Assembly (NCBI RefSeq): GCF_900013425.1
Contig: NZ_FBXK01000005.1
Coordinates: forward strand, 248,001-312,000
DNA length: 64,000 nucleotides
Source of the DNA: Sphingobium sp. Z007
GTDB taxonomy: Bacteria > Pseudomonadota > Alphaproteobacteria > Sphingomonadales > Sphingomonadaceae
Reading direction: 5' to 3'
Shown: positions 1 to 8,091 of the stretch, piece by piece
How positions within the stretch are numbered: the stretch's first letter is position 1
How the letters are laid out: every line of letters starts with the position of its first letter
The notes under the pieces: model-generated
Database searches by the model: none
What the model was told of the DNA's origin: nothing
Seen by the model: the letters and a program-made list of their open reading frames with translations, nothing else
Program-made: the position numbers and the translations under genes

Positions 1-43
1 ACGACCCATATGCTGCGATGCAAACAGGGGGACGCCAAGACAT

Positions 44-1375
44 ATGCTGCCATCGCCATCTTCGCCCATTCAGGCGGCGCCCCGGCTACCCTTTTATCGT
101 CAGCTCTACGTCCAGGTGCTGGTCGCGATCGCGCTTGGCGTCCTGATCGGGCATTTCTGGCCCGATGCGGGCAAGCAGCTCAAGCCCTTGGGCGAAGCTT
201 TCATCAAGCTGGTGAAGATGATCATCGCGCCGGTCATTTTCCTGACCATCGTCACCGGCATTGCGGGGATGAAGGAACTGGGCGCGATCGGCCGGGTGGC
301 GGCCAAGGCCTTCGCCTATTTCCTGACCTTTTCCACGCTGGCGCTGATCGTCGGCCTGATCGTCGCGAATGTGGTGCAGCCAGGCGCGGGCCTCAACATC
401 GATCCGGCCACCCTGGATGCAGGCAAGGTCGCGGATTATGCGCATAAGGCGCATGAGAGCAGCCTGACCGGCTTTTTGATGAACATCATCCCATCGACGA
501 TGGTGTCGGCGGTGGCGGACGGCAACATTCTCCAGGTGCTGTTCGTGGCGATCCTGTTCGGCATTGCGCTCACCATGATCGGCGACAAGGCGCAGCCGCT
601 GATGACGGTGCTCGAATCCGCCAGCCATGCTGTGTTCAAGCTGGTCGCCCTGCTGATGAAGGCCGCACCGATCGGCGCGTTCGGGGCGATGGCCTTCACC
701 ATCGGCGAATATGGGGTCGGCACGCTCGCCAATCTCGCCGGGCTGGTGGCGACCTTCTATCTGACCGCGCTGCTGTTCGTGCTGGTGGTGCTGGGGACAG
801 TGGCTTGGTTCGCCGGCTTCAACATCCTGCACCTCATCCGCTATCTGAAGGCGGAACTGCTGCTGGTGCTGGGCACCTCCTCGTCCGAAGCCGCGCTGCC
901 CAGCCTGATCGAGAAGATGGAGCGGGCCGGTTGCCGCAAGTCGGTCGTGGGCCTGGTCGTGCCGACCGGCTACAGCTTCAACCTGGACGGCACCAACATC
1001 TACATGACACTCGCGGCCTTGTTCATCGCCCAAGCGTGCAACGTCGATATCAGTCTGGAGCAGCAGATATTGCTGCTGCTGGTCGCGATGATCTCGTCCA
1101 AGGGTGCGGCCGGCGTCACCGGTGCGGGCTTCATCACGCTGGCCGCGACGCTCTCGATCGTGCCGTCGGTGCCGGTCGCGGGGATGACGCTGATCCTGGG
1201 CGTCGACCGCTTCATGAGCGAAGTGCGGGCGCTCACCAATTTCATCGGCAATGCGGTGGCGACGGTGGTGGTGTCAGCCTGGGAAAAGGGGCTGGACCGC
1301 GAACGGTTCAATGCCGCCATGGCCGGCCGACCGCTCGATCCCACGCCGGACATGGAAGAAGTGGTTCCCGATTAA
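44..1375 (+). CDS. dctA: Dicarboxylate/amino acid:cation symporter (SDF family, DctA-like)
   Basis: A 443-residue inner-membrane secondary transporter of the sodium/proton:dicarboxylate symporter family, probably importing C4-dicarboxylates. It has about eight hydrophobic segments. The family's serine-rich re-entrant loop is present ([11 protein letters not shown], residues ~277-287), as is the substrate/cation motif [14 protein letters not shown] at 307-320. Length matches DctA/GltP (420-450). Only a weak G-rich ribosome site (GGGGGA) precedes the ATG, so the start could shift slightly. Its TAA overlaps the stop of the convergent cpdR gene by 4 bp. The exact substrate (succinate, malate or glutamate) is inferred from family only. 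Confidence 0.93.
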   Translation: MLPSPSSPIQAAPRLPFYRQLYVQVLVAIALGVLIGHFWPDAGKQLKPLGEAFIKLVKMIIAPVIFLTIVTGIAGMKELGAIGRVAAKAFAYFLTFSTLALIVGLIVANVVQPGAGLNIDPATLDAGKVADYAHKAHESSLTGFLMNIIPSTMVSAVADGNILQVLFVAILFGIALTMIGDKAQPLMTVLESASHAVFKLVALLMKAAPIGAFGAMAFTIGEYGVGTLANLAGLVATFYLTALLFVLVVLGTVAWFAGFNILHLIRYLKAELLLVLGTSSSEAALPSLIEKMERAGCRKSVVGLVVPTGYSFNLDGTNIYMTLAALFIAQACNVDISLEQQILLLLVAMISSKGAAGVTGAGFITLAATLSIVPSVPVAGMTLILGVDRFMSEVRALTNFIGNAVATVVVSAWEKGLDRERFNAAMAGRPLDPTPDMEEVVPD

Positions 1376-1758
1376 GGCCCGTCGGTGGATGCCGGCACGC
1401 TTTCGGCGCCGAACATCCGTTCGACTTCCAGCACCAGGTCGCGCAGGTGGAAGGGTTTGGACAGCACCTTGGCCTGCGGCACCGCCTTGCCGGCCTTCAG
1501 CGTGACCGCGGCAAAGCCGGTGATGAACATGATGCGCATGTCCGGCGCCACGGACGCGGCATGTTGGGCCAGTTCGATGCCGTCCATTTCGGGCATCACG
1601 ATATCGGTCAAAAGCAGGTCAAACCGGTCCGACTCGATATGAGGCAACGCGTCGCGGCCATTTTCCACCGACACGACCTCATAACCCGACCGTTCCAGCG
1701 CGCGGGCCAGATAGGTCCGCATGCTCTCGTCATCTTCGGCCAATAAAATGCGAACCAT
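1372..1758 (-). CDS. cpdR: Single-domain response regulator CpdR
   Basis: A 128-residue stand-alone receiver domain with the full phosphorylation set: acidic pair D9/D10, phospho-acceptor D52 ([10 protein letters not shown]), T80 and K101 (SKPF). There is no output domain. Length and sequence fit CpdR, which in Caulobacter controls ClpXP proteolysis of cell-cycle factors when unphosphorylated, downstream of the CckA-ChpT relay. The frame stays open upstream to 1881, but the ATG at 1758 begins exactly at the receiver fold ([10 protein letters not shown]), so it is chosen as the start. Divergent from the N-formylglutamate amidohydrolase gene, a pairing I recall from other alphaproteobacteria. 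Confidence 0.88.
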   Translation of the reverse strand: MVRILLAEDDESMRTYLARALERSGYEVVSVENGRDALPHIESDRFDLLLTDIVMPEMDGIELAQHAASVAPDMRIMFITGFAAVTLKAGKAVPQAKVLSKPFHLRDLVLEVERMFGAESVPASTDGP

Positions 1759-1900
1759 TGCCCCCAACACTCTCATCCGGCCGCTCCGCAGCCCTTGGCG
1801 CACACCCGACGGGGTGGCGCGAAGCCGCACTATATGCGACAAGGTGTAAATATTATCCAGCCGGGCAAGATTTTTCGGCACGCTGGCGAAAGGAGCCGCA

Positions 1901-2794
1901 TTGGATCATCCCGCGCCGCGCGCCCCGACCCATAGCGAGACCGCTTTCGACCTTTATGGTCCAGCGATCCCCGATCGCCCCGTCCTGATTTCCGTCCCCC
2001 ATGCGGCGCGCGCCTATGACGACGATTTGCTGGCCGCGGCGCGCGTGCCTTGGTCGATCCTGCATCGGCTGGAAGATCGCTGGGCCGATCTTCTGGTCCA
2101 TCCGCTCATCGCCCGTGGCTACACCGTCATCCTCGCCCGCGCGCCGCGCGCGCTGATCGACCTCAACCGGCATGAGCGCGAGATCGACCCCGGCATGATC
2201 GCCGACCTGCCGCGCGACGCCGCGCTCCAGAGCAGCGCGAAGTTGCGCGGCGGCCTGGGCCTCTTTCCGCGTCGCCTGCCCGGCACGCATGAATTATGGC
2301 GCGGCCCGATGCGCTGGGCGGAGGCGCGCCGTCGAATCGACACGCTGCACCGGCCCTATCATGCCGCGCTGGGCCAGGTGATGGCCGACGCGCGGGAGAC
2401 GCATGGCCATGCGATCCTGATCGACATCCATTCCATGCCGCCGCTGGCACCCACCGGTGCGGGGCAGCCTGCGCCGGGCGTCGTGCTGGGCGACCGGTTC
2501 GGCCGCAGCGCTTCGAACCGGTTGATGACGCTGGCGGCCGATGTCGCGGCGAGCCACGGCCTGACCGTCGCGCAAAACCACCCCTATGCCGGCGATCATC
2601 TGATCGAACGCCATGGGCGGCCCGATCATGGGCTGCACGCGCTCCAGGTCGAAATAGATCGGGTGCTATATCTGGACGCGATGCTGGACCGGCCGGGGCC
2701 GGGCGTGGCGCGGATGCAAGCGGTGGTCACGCACATGGTGGAAGCGCTGGCGACGGAACTGCCGCGCGCGGGCTATGCGCTCGCCGCCGAATAG
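1901..2794 (+). CDS. N-formylglutamate amidohydrolase family protein
   Basis: A 297-residue cytoplasmic protein of the N-formylglutamate deformylase (HutG-type) family, expected to hydrolyse N-formyl-L-glutamate to glutamate and formate. The N-terminal block VLISVPHAARAYDDDL and the later IDIHSMPP and QNHPYAGD blocks carry the His/Asp residues typical of the family's zinc amidohydrolase fold. The start codon is TTG at 1901, supported by an AAGGAG site at 1890-1895. No other hut genes are visible nearby, so a histidine-catabolic role is not supported by context; other N-acyl amino acids are possible substrates. It ends 2 bp before the stop of the convergent acyltransferase gene. Confidence 0.88.
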   Translation: MDHPAPRAPTHSETAFDLYGPAIPDRPVLISVPHAARAYDDDLLAAARVPWSILHRLEDRWADLLVHPLIARGYTVILARAPRALIDLNRHEREIDPGMIADLPRDAALQSSAKLRGGLGLFPRRLPGTHELWRGPMRWAEARRRIDTLHRPYHAALGQVMADARETHGHAILIDIHSMPPLAPTGAGQPAPGVVLGDRFGRSASNRLMTLAADVAASHGLTVAQNHPYAGDHLIERHGRPDHGLHALQVEIDRVLYLDAMLDRPGPGVARMQAVVTHMVEALATELPRAGYALAAE

Positions 2795-2796
2795 GG

Positions 2797-4725
2797 TTAG
2801 CGGCCGGTTTCGATCACCAACCGCGCGCCTGCGGTGCTGAGGTGGTGAGAATCGAAATATAGCGGCTGGCCGTCATGTTCGATCGCGCAGCGGCCGCCGG
2901 GGCACAGCGCCGCGACCGGATCGATCAGCGCTACGCCGCGCGCCCGCCAGCGGGCGAAGAGCGCGCGCAGATGCACGGTTCGGGCATCCACATGGGTGCG
3001 GTCGACGCCGCGCGCCTCTCCCAGCTGGCCGGCCTGCGCCAGATGGGCCAGGCGGCGCGGCACGTCGAAGGGCTGGGGCGGCACCGGACCGATCAGCACG
3101 ACTTGCCGCCCTAGCGCCCGGATCGCGGCGATGCTGCGGTCCAGCTTGGCGACAAAGGCGGGATCGTCGAAATCGCCATTGGCCCAGAAGGCGGCGAGAT
3201 AGATGCGTCTTATCCGCGGATCGGCGCTTATCGCATCGAACGCGGCCTGGTTGGCGGCGGCGCAGCGCGCATCCTTGGCCTCATAACCCAGCACGGGTGG
3301 GCAGCTGGACGTTGTACGTTCGATCAGCGATCGACCCTGCACTTTGGCCTCCAGCGACAAGGCATAAGCCAGTTCGACGCCGTGGCTGTCGCCCCACAGC
3401 ATCGCGTCGGGCGGCACCGCCGCGCCAAGCACGCAGGGCGTCGCGTTGCGCATGAATGTGTCGTGGCACTGCTTGCGCGTGGGCGCGAAGTCCTTTTGCC
3501 CGGCGATCTGCGCAAGCACCTGTGGGGCAAAACGGGCAGGCCAGCCGCCCATCGCCAGCAGGCCGAGCGCCAGCGGGCACAGCAGGCCCATCGCCGCGCC
3601 GGTGAACAGGAAGATCGCCCGCGCCGGCACGCGCCGCGAATCGCGGAAGGGGCACTCGACCAAGCGCCAGGACAGCGTGCCCGCCAGCAGCGACGCGCCG
3701 ATGATCGCGATCTGCGTGCCGCCCGCCAGCGCCCGGTCGGTCGCATATTCGGTGAAGACGATCAGCGGCCAGTGCCACAGATAGAGCGAGTAGGAGATCA
3801 GGCCCACGCCCACCAGCGGACGCCAGCCCAGCATCCGCCCGATATGTGTGCCCGGCGCAGCATGGATCAGCGCCGCGGCGCCCAGTACCGGGGCGAGGGC
3901 AGTGAAACCGGGGAAGGTCGTCGTGCGATCGTAAAGCGCCACCGCCAGCACGACCGCGATCAGGCCGCATCCCGCAATCGCCTCGCGCAGCCAGCGCGCG
4001 CGGATGACCGGCACCGCGCCCAGCGCCAGCAACGCCCCGGCAAACAACTCCCAGGCGCGGGTCGGCAGCAGGTAGAAAGTGAAGCCGCTGGTGTCGCGCT
4101 GCATGACGATAGCCAGCGCCAGCGATCCCGCCGCGATCGCCGTGACGACCCCGGTGCGCCAGCGCGGCGCATAGCGCGCCAGCAGCATCAGCAGGATCGG
4201 GAAGCCGATATAATATTGCTCCTCGACCGCCAGCGACCATGTGTGCAGCAGCGGCTTCACGTCCGCGCCGCCGGAAAAATAGCCGGTGTCGGTGAAGAAC
4301 CAGAGGTTGGAGGCGAACAGGGTCGCCGCGAGCGCGGATCGCGGCACGCCTTCCAGGTCGCCGGGTAGATAGAGCCAGGCCGCGCAACCCAGCACGACCA
4401 GGATCATCAGCGCCAGCGCGGGCATGATCCGGCGGAAACGCCGCTCGTAGAATCGGACCAGCGAAAATCGGCCGTCATCGACTTCGCGAGCGATGATGCC
4501 GGTAATCAGATAGCCCGATATGACGAAGAAGATGTCGACCCCGACATAGCCGCCGGAAAAACCCGGCACATGGGCGTGGAACAGCAGCACCGGCAGGATC
4601 GCGAGCGCGCGCAAGCCATCTATGTCGCGGCGGTATCGGCCGGCGGCGTGAGGGGCGTTGGCGGTCCCATCCGCTGGTCCCGAAGCTGGCGCTGGTCCGT
4701 GCATGGCGTCAGGCTTAACCGCCAA
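2797..4725 (-). CDS. Acyltransferase-3 / SGNH two-domain membrane protein (OafA/YrhL type)
   Basis: A 642-residue integral membrane protein. Residues ~30-370 form an acyltransferase-3 domain with about ten hydrophobic helices and the SLAVEEQYY motif; the C-terminal ~270 residues form an SGNH-hydrolase-like domain with GDSHG near 445 and a catalytic-type DSHHLS at 625-630. Such fusions O-acetylate cell-surface polysaccharide, lipopolysaccharide or peptidoglycan, taking acetyl-CoA from the cytoplasm and transferring in the periplasm. The substrate is unknown. There are no glycosyltransferase genes nearby, so it looks stand-alone. An in-frame ATG at 4704 is an alternative start. Confidence 0.9.
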   Translation of the reverse strand: MAVKPDAMHGPAPASGPADGTANAPHAAGRYRRDIDGLRALAILPVLLFHAHVPGFSGGYVGVDIFFVISGYLITGIIAREVDDGRFSLVRFYERRFRRIMPALALMILVVLGCAAWLYLPGDLEGVPRSALAATLFASNLWFFTDTGYFSGGADVKPLLHTWSLAVEEQYYIGFPILLMLLARYAPRWRTGVVTAIAAGSLALAIVMQRDTSGFTFYLLPTRAWELFAGALLALGAVPVIRARWLREAIAGCGLIAVVLAVALYDRTTTFPGFTALAPVLGAAALIHAAPGTHIGRMLGWRPLVGVGLISYSLYLWHWPLIVFTEYATDRALAGGTQIAIIGASLLAGTLSWRLVECPFRDSRRVPARAIFLFTGAAMGLLCPLALGLLAMGGWPARFAPQVLAQIAGQKDFAPTRKQCHDTFMRNATPCVLGAAVPPDAMLWGDSHGVELAYALSLEAKVQGRSLIERTTSSCPPVLGYEAKDARCAAANQAAFDAISADPRIRRIYLAAFWANGDFDDPAFVAKLDRSIAAIRALGRQVVLIGPVPPQPFDVPRRLAHLAQAGQLGEARGVDRTHVDARTVHLRALFARWRARGVALIDPVAALCPGGRCAIEHDGQPLYFDSHHLSTAGARLVIETGR

Positions 4726-4815
4726 GCCCTGATATTTGCTTTATGCGGGCGGGGGCGACTCGGGGACAGCCGACGATCGGATGGCGGGCCATCACGGCGC
4801 CGCTATTTTCGGCAA

Positions 4816-4838
4816 GCGATTGCGGATTTTGCAATCGC
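4816..4838. repeat. 8-bp inverted repeat upstream of the acyltransferase gene
   Basis: GCGATTGC and GCAATCGC form a perfect 8-bp dyad with a 7-nt loop, 90 bp upstream of the acyltransferase start and just before the sRNA candidate. It is followed on the plus strand by only four T residues. It could be an operator or a weak terminator; the sequence alone does not decide. Confidence 0.4.
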
Positions 4839-4877
4839 GCTTTTGTCCTTCGCATTTGCGTAAATTCGGTCGGCAGG

Positions 4878-4948
4878 ACAGAAAGACTGTGCCTTTCAGG
4901 CATCCTCTCCTAAAACTTTCGGCCGGTCTTGCGATCGGCCTTTTTTTT
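4878..4948 (+). ncRNA. suhB: Putative small RNA, suhB/MmgR-like
   Basis: No ORF fits here on the plus strand, yet the stretch has the layout of the alphaproteobacterial suhB (MmgR, alpha-r8) sRNA family. A short 5' hairpin TGCCT-TTC-AGGCA (4890-4902) is followed by an unpaired anti-Shine-Dalgarno-like tract TCCTCTCC (4903-4910), an A/T-rich spacer, and a strong intrinsic terminator. The terminator (4921-4948) has an 8-bp stem, GGCCGGTC/GATCGGCC with one G-U pair, and eight T residues. Family members are Hfq-dependent riboregulators thought to act on ribosome-binding sites. The 5' end is estimated; no convincing promoter was found. The family name is from recalled architecture, not a covariance search. 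Confidence 0.5.
4921..4948 (+). terminator. Intrinsic terminator of the first sRNA candidate
   Basis: GGCCGGTC-TTGC-GATCGGCC pairs over 8 bp with one G-U and is followed by eight T residues on the plus strand. The opposite strand has no comparable T tract after the hairpin, so it terminates plus-strand transcription. Confidence 0.85.
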
Positions 4949-4955
4949 GTCACGG

Positions 4956-5089
4956 CGTTGGTCTAGAGGAACGTTGCTGCTCGGCGCGCCAACGATAACA
5001 AGTTTCTGGAGAGGAGCCGCCGGTAAGACCGGCAAGGCGAGCCGAAGCATCAGGGGGATCGAGCGCCAAACGCGCTCTCCCCCTTTTTT
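4956..5089 (+). ncRNA. Possible second plus-strand non-coding transcript
   Basis: This stretch between the first terminator and the end of fbp has no plausible plus-strand ORF but finishes in another strong plus-strand terminator. It holds a 6-bp dyad (CGTTGG 4956-4961 / CCAACG 4989-4994), a GCCGGT-AAG-ACCGGC hairpin and a G-rich GGAGAGGAG tract. It may be an independent sRNA, or read-through from the first RNA with a back-up terminator. No family was recognised. Confidence 0.3.
5052..5089 (+). terminator. Intrinsic terminator before the fbp stop codon
   Basis: AGGGGGA and GAGCGC pair with GCGCTC and TCCCCCT around a CAAAC loop, with a two-base bulge, and six T residues follow on the plus strand (5084-5089). 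The T tract is on the plus side only, so it does not serve fbp, which is transcribed in the opposite direction and ends at 5100. Confidence 0.8.
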
Positions 5090-5099
5090 CTTGTCTGGC

Positions 5100-6116
5100 T
5101 TAGGCCGTCTCCATTTCCTTGCCATAGGCTACGATCGCCGCCACCTCCGCCTTGTCGCCCAGCACCACGCCGACCCGCTGGTGCAGGCCGGTGGCGGGCA
5201 CGTCCATGATGGGAATGAAGCCGTCGGTCGCTGCGCCGCCTGCCTGTTCGATCAGATAGCTCATCGGATTGGCTTCATACATCAGGCGCAGCTTGGCCTT
5301 GCCGGGGTTGTGATGGTCGTAAGGGTACATGAAGATGCCGCCGCGCTTGAGGATACGATGCACGTCCGCCACCATGGATGCGGTCCAGCGCATGTTATAA
5401 TCCTTGCCGCACGGACCAGCGCCACCCTCTACGCGCTCGTCGACATAGCGGCGGATCGCAGGTGACCATTGGCGGCGGTTGGACATGTTGATGGCGAACT
5501 CGCACTTGCCCTGGGGCATCTTCATGTCCGCGTCGGTCATGACCCAGCTGCCCACTTCGCGGTCCAGCGTAAATTCATAGACGCCGGTGCCGACGCTGAG
5601 CACCAGCAGCGATTGCGGGCCATAGATGGCGTATCCTGCCGCGACCTGCTGACGGCCATCCTGCAGGAAATCCTCTTCGGTCACTTCGCGCCCCGCGCAG
5701 GCGTCGGGGGCCTTGAGCACGGAGAAGATGGTGCCGACGGACAGGTCGACGTCGATATTGCTGGACCCATCGATCGGATCGAACAGCAGCAGATATTCGC
5801 CCTTGGGATAGCGATTGGGGATGAGGTGGATCGTCTCCATCTCCTCCGAAGCCATCGCGGCCAGATGCCCGCCCCATTCATTGGCGTCGAGCAGCAGTTC
5901 GTTGGCGATCACGTCCAGCTTCTTCTGGATTTCGCCCTGCACATTCTCGCTGTCCAGGCTGCCCAGCACTTCGCCCAGCGCGCCTTTGCTGACCGCATGG
6001 CTGATCGTCTTGCACGCGCGGGCGACAGTTTCGATCAGCAGGCGTAGTTCGCCAGGCAGGACATTGGCGTTGCGTTGCTGTTCGATCAGGAAACGGGTGA
6101 GCGTGGTCCGGGACAT
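5100..6116 (-). CDS. fbp: Class I fructose-1,6-bisphosphatase
   Basis: A 338-residue cytoplasmic gluconeogenic enzyme hydrolysing fructose-1,6-bisphosphate to fructose-6-phosphate. Metal-site residues are seen at E91/E92 and in DPIDGSSN (113-120), and the class I active-site signature [14 protein letters not shown] lies at 272-285. Length fits the class I family (~335). The frame is open to 6236, but the ATG at 6116 gives the family length and is preceded by AAAGG, so it is used. Its 3' end abuts a terminator of opposite polarity. Class II GlpX-type enzymes lack these motifs. Confidence 0.96.
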   Translation of the reverse strand: MSRTTLTRFLIEQQRNANVLPGELRLLIETVARACKTISHAVSKGALGEVLGSLDSENVQGEIQKKLDVIANELLLDANEWGGHLAAMASEEMETIHLIPNRYPKGEYLLLFDPIDGSSNIDVDLSVGTIFSVLKAPDACAGREVTEEDFLQDGRQQVAAGYAIYGPQSLLVLSVGTGVYEFTLDREVGSWVMTDADMKMPQGKCEFAINMSNRRQWSPAIRRYVDERVEGGAGPCGKDYNMRWTASMVADVHRILKRGGIFMYPYDHHNPGKAKLRLMYEANPMSYLIEQAGGAATDGFIPIMDVPATGLHQRVGVVLGDKAEVAAIVAYGKEMETA

Positions 6117-6320
6117 AGGCCGCCTTTCGGAGGAAACGGAAGGATGGGTAGCCTCCTCGCTAGGGGAGACGATCCGCCTAGTCCAGCGCGGGAAGGCGCT
6201 CCGCACGCCTGTTAGCGCTGTCATGTGACAAAGCATGTCTCAGGCAGAAGAAGGCGGAACCGGGAGCCGCCGCTTCCGTTTCGGTGCCGTGCCGATCTTT
6301 TGCCTTTGCTAGGGACCATC

Positions 6321-7106
6321 ATGGACAGCCTGATTACCGCTTTCACCGATCCTACGGCCTTGGCGGCGCTTGTCGCGCTGGTGGTGATGGAGGTGGTGCT
6401 GGGCATCGATAATCTGGTGTTCATCTCCATCCTGACCAACAAATTGCCCGAAGCGCAGCGGCCCAAGGCGCGCAAGATCGGCATCGGCCTGGCGCTTGGG
6501 ATGCGGCTCGTCCTGCTGTCGATGATCGCCTGGATCGTCGGACTGACCGCGCCGGTGTTCGATCTGGGCATCAGTGGCCCGCTGGACCAGCATGGCGCGC
6601 CCACATTCGAAACCGATTTTTCCTGGCGCGACCTGATCCTGATCGCAGGCGGGCTGTTCCTGATCTGGAAGGCGACCAAGGAAATCCATCATACGGTCGA
6701 TCCGGCGGGCGGCGACGATATGCTGGACAAAAAAAGCGTGGCGACCATCACTTTCGGCGCGGCGATCACGCAGATCATCCTGCTCGACATGATCTTCTCG
6801 CTCGATTCGATCCTGACGGCGGTGGGCATGACGGACAATCTGGCGGTCATGTATATCGCCGTGATCGTGGCGGTGACGGTGATGCTGATCGCGGCCGATC
6901 CGCTCGCCAACTTCATCGCACGAAACCCGACCGTCGTGATGCTGGCGCTGGGCTTTTTGCTGATGATCGGCGCGGTGCTGATCGCCGATGGCTTTGGCGT
7001 GCATGTGCCCAAGGGCTATATTTATGCGGCGATGGCGTTCTCCACGCTGGTGGAGTGTTTGAACATCTTTGCGCGGCGGGCGCAGAAGCGGAAGGGGGCG
7101 GGGTAG
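6321..7106 (+). CDS. TerC family integral membrane protein
   Basis: A 261-residue polytopic protein with the two acidic membrane motifs of the TerC family: VVLGIDN at 26-31 and [11 protein letters not shown] around D156 and D162. TerC/Alx-type proteins export or handle Mn2+ and related metals, and some members help metallate exported proteins. An AGGGA site at 6311-6315 sets the ATG at 6321, although the frame remains open upstream to 6225. I looked for a yybP-ykoY manganese riboswitch in the 200-bp leader and did not see its conserved blocks. It stands alone, divergent from fbp. Confidence 0.9.
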   Translation: MDSLITAFTDPTALAALVALVVMEVVLGIDNLVFISILTNKLPEAQRPKARKIGIGLALGMRLVLLSMIAWIVGLTAPVFDLGISGPLDQHGAPTFETDFSWRDLILIAGGLFLIWKATKEIHHTVDPAGGDDMLDKKSVATITFGAAITQIILLDMIFSLDSILTAVGMTDNLAVMYIAVIVAVTVMLIAADPLANFIARNPTVVMLALGFLLMIGAVLIADGFGVHVPKGYIYAAMAFSTLVECLNIFARRAQKRKGAG

Positions 7107-7462
7107 GGTTACAGCGCCGAAGTTCACACCGTCGTCGGGCTTTTTGGCCCCGACGCCCGTGCAAGGCGCGCAGGATGCCCTCGCGACGCGCCACTAATGC
7201 GACGGCCGGGGGCACGGCCAGTTGCGTTGTACGCGCCTGCAAGGCCATAGCGACGCGCCACTGATGCGACGATGACGCGAGGGGCGCGGGCGGCGTATGG
7301 ATGGCGGGGCGCTTCATCCTTGAGGATGAACCAGAAATTATCCTACATTGGAAGCGTGTTGGATGGGTTAGGGGTGGTAAGACATCGGACGGTCTTGAAG
7401 CGACCAAATTACGCTTTCGAAACATGGTGTGCCATTATTTGGAAGCGGATGGTCCCCCTTTT
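7107..7462. other. Gene-poor intergenic stretch with direct repeats
   Basis: About 355 bp between the TerC gene and the GIY-YIG cassette. A C+G-rich dyad near 7131-7155 (CGTCGGG...CCCCGACG) may help end TerC transcription but has no T tract. Two 22-bp direct copies lie at 7183-7204 and 7250-7271. Small ORFs here (for example 7301-7513) read into the palindromic repeat and have no recognisable protein features. Confidence 0.6.
7183..7271. repeat. Pair of 22-bp direct repeats, 67-bp period
   Basis: GCGACGCGCCACTAATGCGACG at 7183-7204 recurs at 7250-7271 with one change (TAA becomes TGA in the middle). Parts of the surrounding sequence are loosely similar, which suggests an old tandem duplication of a ~67-bp unit. 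No function is evident. Confidence 0.7.
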
Positions 7463-7495
7463 CGTCACCCCAGCGAAGGCTGGGGTCTCAGGCGG
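7463..7495 (+). repeat. Palindromic repeat, left copy flanking the GIY-YIG gene
   Basis: A 33-bp unit starting CGTCACCCCAGC and ending GTCTCAGGCGG, with an internal hairpin (CCCCAGC/GCTGGGG). It is the inverse of the unit at 7805-7837, differing at one base. It supplies the TGA stop and the last codons of the nuclease gene. Confidence 0.9.
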
Positions 7496-7785
7496 TCAAG
7501 CGATACCGTCTGACATATCACGCCAATCTGGATTGCTCTCTTCCACCAGCCGGATTTCCATTCCCGTTTCCAGGCTTTGAGCGCCTTCTCGCGGGCGATA
7601 GCGAGCGTGATGTCATCATGTGGATCAACCAGAACCAGGCGGGTCAGTCGGTATTTTTTGCAAAAGGCGGAGCCGGTGCCGTTTCGATGGTGTTCGGCGC
7701 GCGCAGCGACGTCGGCTGTCACGCCGATACAGAGAACGCCCCTGGGTTTGTTGGTCATGATATAGGTGTAGCCGCCTCGCGCCAT
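7465..7785 (-). CDS. GIY-YIG domain nuclease bracketed by inverted repeats
   Basis: A 106-residue single-domain GIY-YIG endonuclease (UPF0213/YhbQ-like). The GIY strand is GYTYIM (5-10) and the YIG strand is CIGVT (19-23). R30 follows in the helix, and E66 in AREKALKAWKREWK provides the metal-binding glutamate. The ATG at 7785 starts the domain; upstream in-frame codons are encoded by the right-hand repeat. The gene sits between two nearly identical 33-bp palindromic units in inverted orientation, and the last ~8 residues and stop codon lie in the left unit. This resembles RAYT/REP arrangements, in which a nuclease gene is flanked by the repeats it may mobilise. Cellular role unknown. Confidence 0.8.
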   Translation of the reverse strand: MARGGYTYIMTNKPRGVLCIGVTADVAARAEHHRNGTGSAFCKKYRLTRLVLVDPHDDITLAIAREKALKAWKREWKSGWWKRAIQIGVICQTVSLDRLRPQPSLG

Positions 7786-7804
7786 GCCCCACTGTAGCGC
7801 ACAG

Positions 7805-7837
7805 CCGCCTGAGACCCCAGCCTGCGCTGGGGTGACG
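7805..7837 (-). repeat. Palindromic repeat, right copy flanking the GIY-YIG gene
   Basis: A 33-bp unit whose reverse complement matches 7463-7495 at 32 of 33 positions. It lies 20 bp upstream of the nuclease start codon and contains the same CCCCAGC/GCTGGGG hairpin. Confidence 0.9.
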
Positions 7838-8091
7838 GTGGATTTTATGTCCGCTCTACGGCATTTGCGCCCGTAACCGGACTGTTCCCTAACCACCCAA
7901 TTCAGACGGGAACTCTCCTCCTTGAGTGGCGAGGGATTTTTTGCCGTGAGTGTCCCCCTCCCGCAAGCGGGAAGGGTTAGGGTGGGCTTGCGCGCGGTTG
8001 CGTTGGCCCACCCCGCTGCGACTAAGGCGCTGCGCGCCTAAGTCTCGCTTCCCCTCCCGCATGCGGGAGGGGAAGAGGTAGCGGCTATTCC
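7838..8091. repeat. Intergenic stretch with two CCCTCCCGC palindromes
   Basis: No gene is seen. A hairpin CCCTCCCGC-AA-GCGGGAAGGG lies at 7956-7976, and a perfect 10-bp-arm palindrome (CCCCTCCCGC, 2-nt centre) at 8051-8072. Between them GGGTGGGC and GCCCACCC form a third dyad. This composite resembles the common sphingomonad intergenic repeat. It lies directly 3' of the DAHP synthase gene and may also act in transcript ending, though no T tract follows. Confidence 0.75.

Noticed and set aside
86..1033. 315-codon minus-strand ORF inside dctA
   Set aside because: It is antisense to a well-recognised transporter; its translation is rich in His, Gln, Arg and Asp with no domain, the usual shadow pattern in G+C-rich genes.
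3382..4368. 328-codon plus-strand ORF inside the acyltransferase gene
   Set aside because: Antisense shadow with Arg/Gln/His-rich low-complexity translation and no family features.
6225..6320. Possible yybP-ykoY manganese riboswitch before the TerC gene
   Set aside because: Such elements often precede TerC-like genes, but the conserved blocks and pairing pattern are not present here.
7301..7513. 70-codon plus-strand ORF before the GIY-YIG cassette
   Set aside because: Its last third is a translation of the palindromic repeat (HPSEGWGLR); no ribosome site or protein features.
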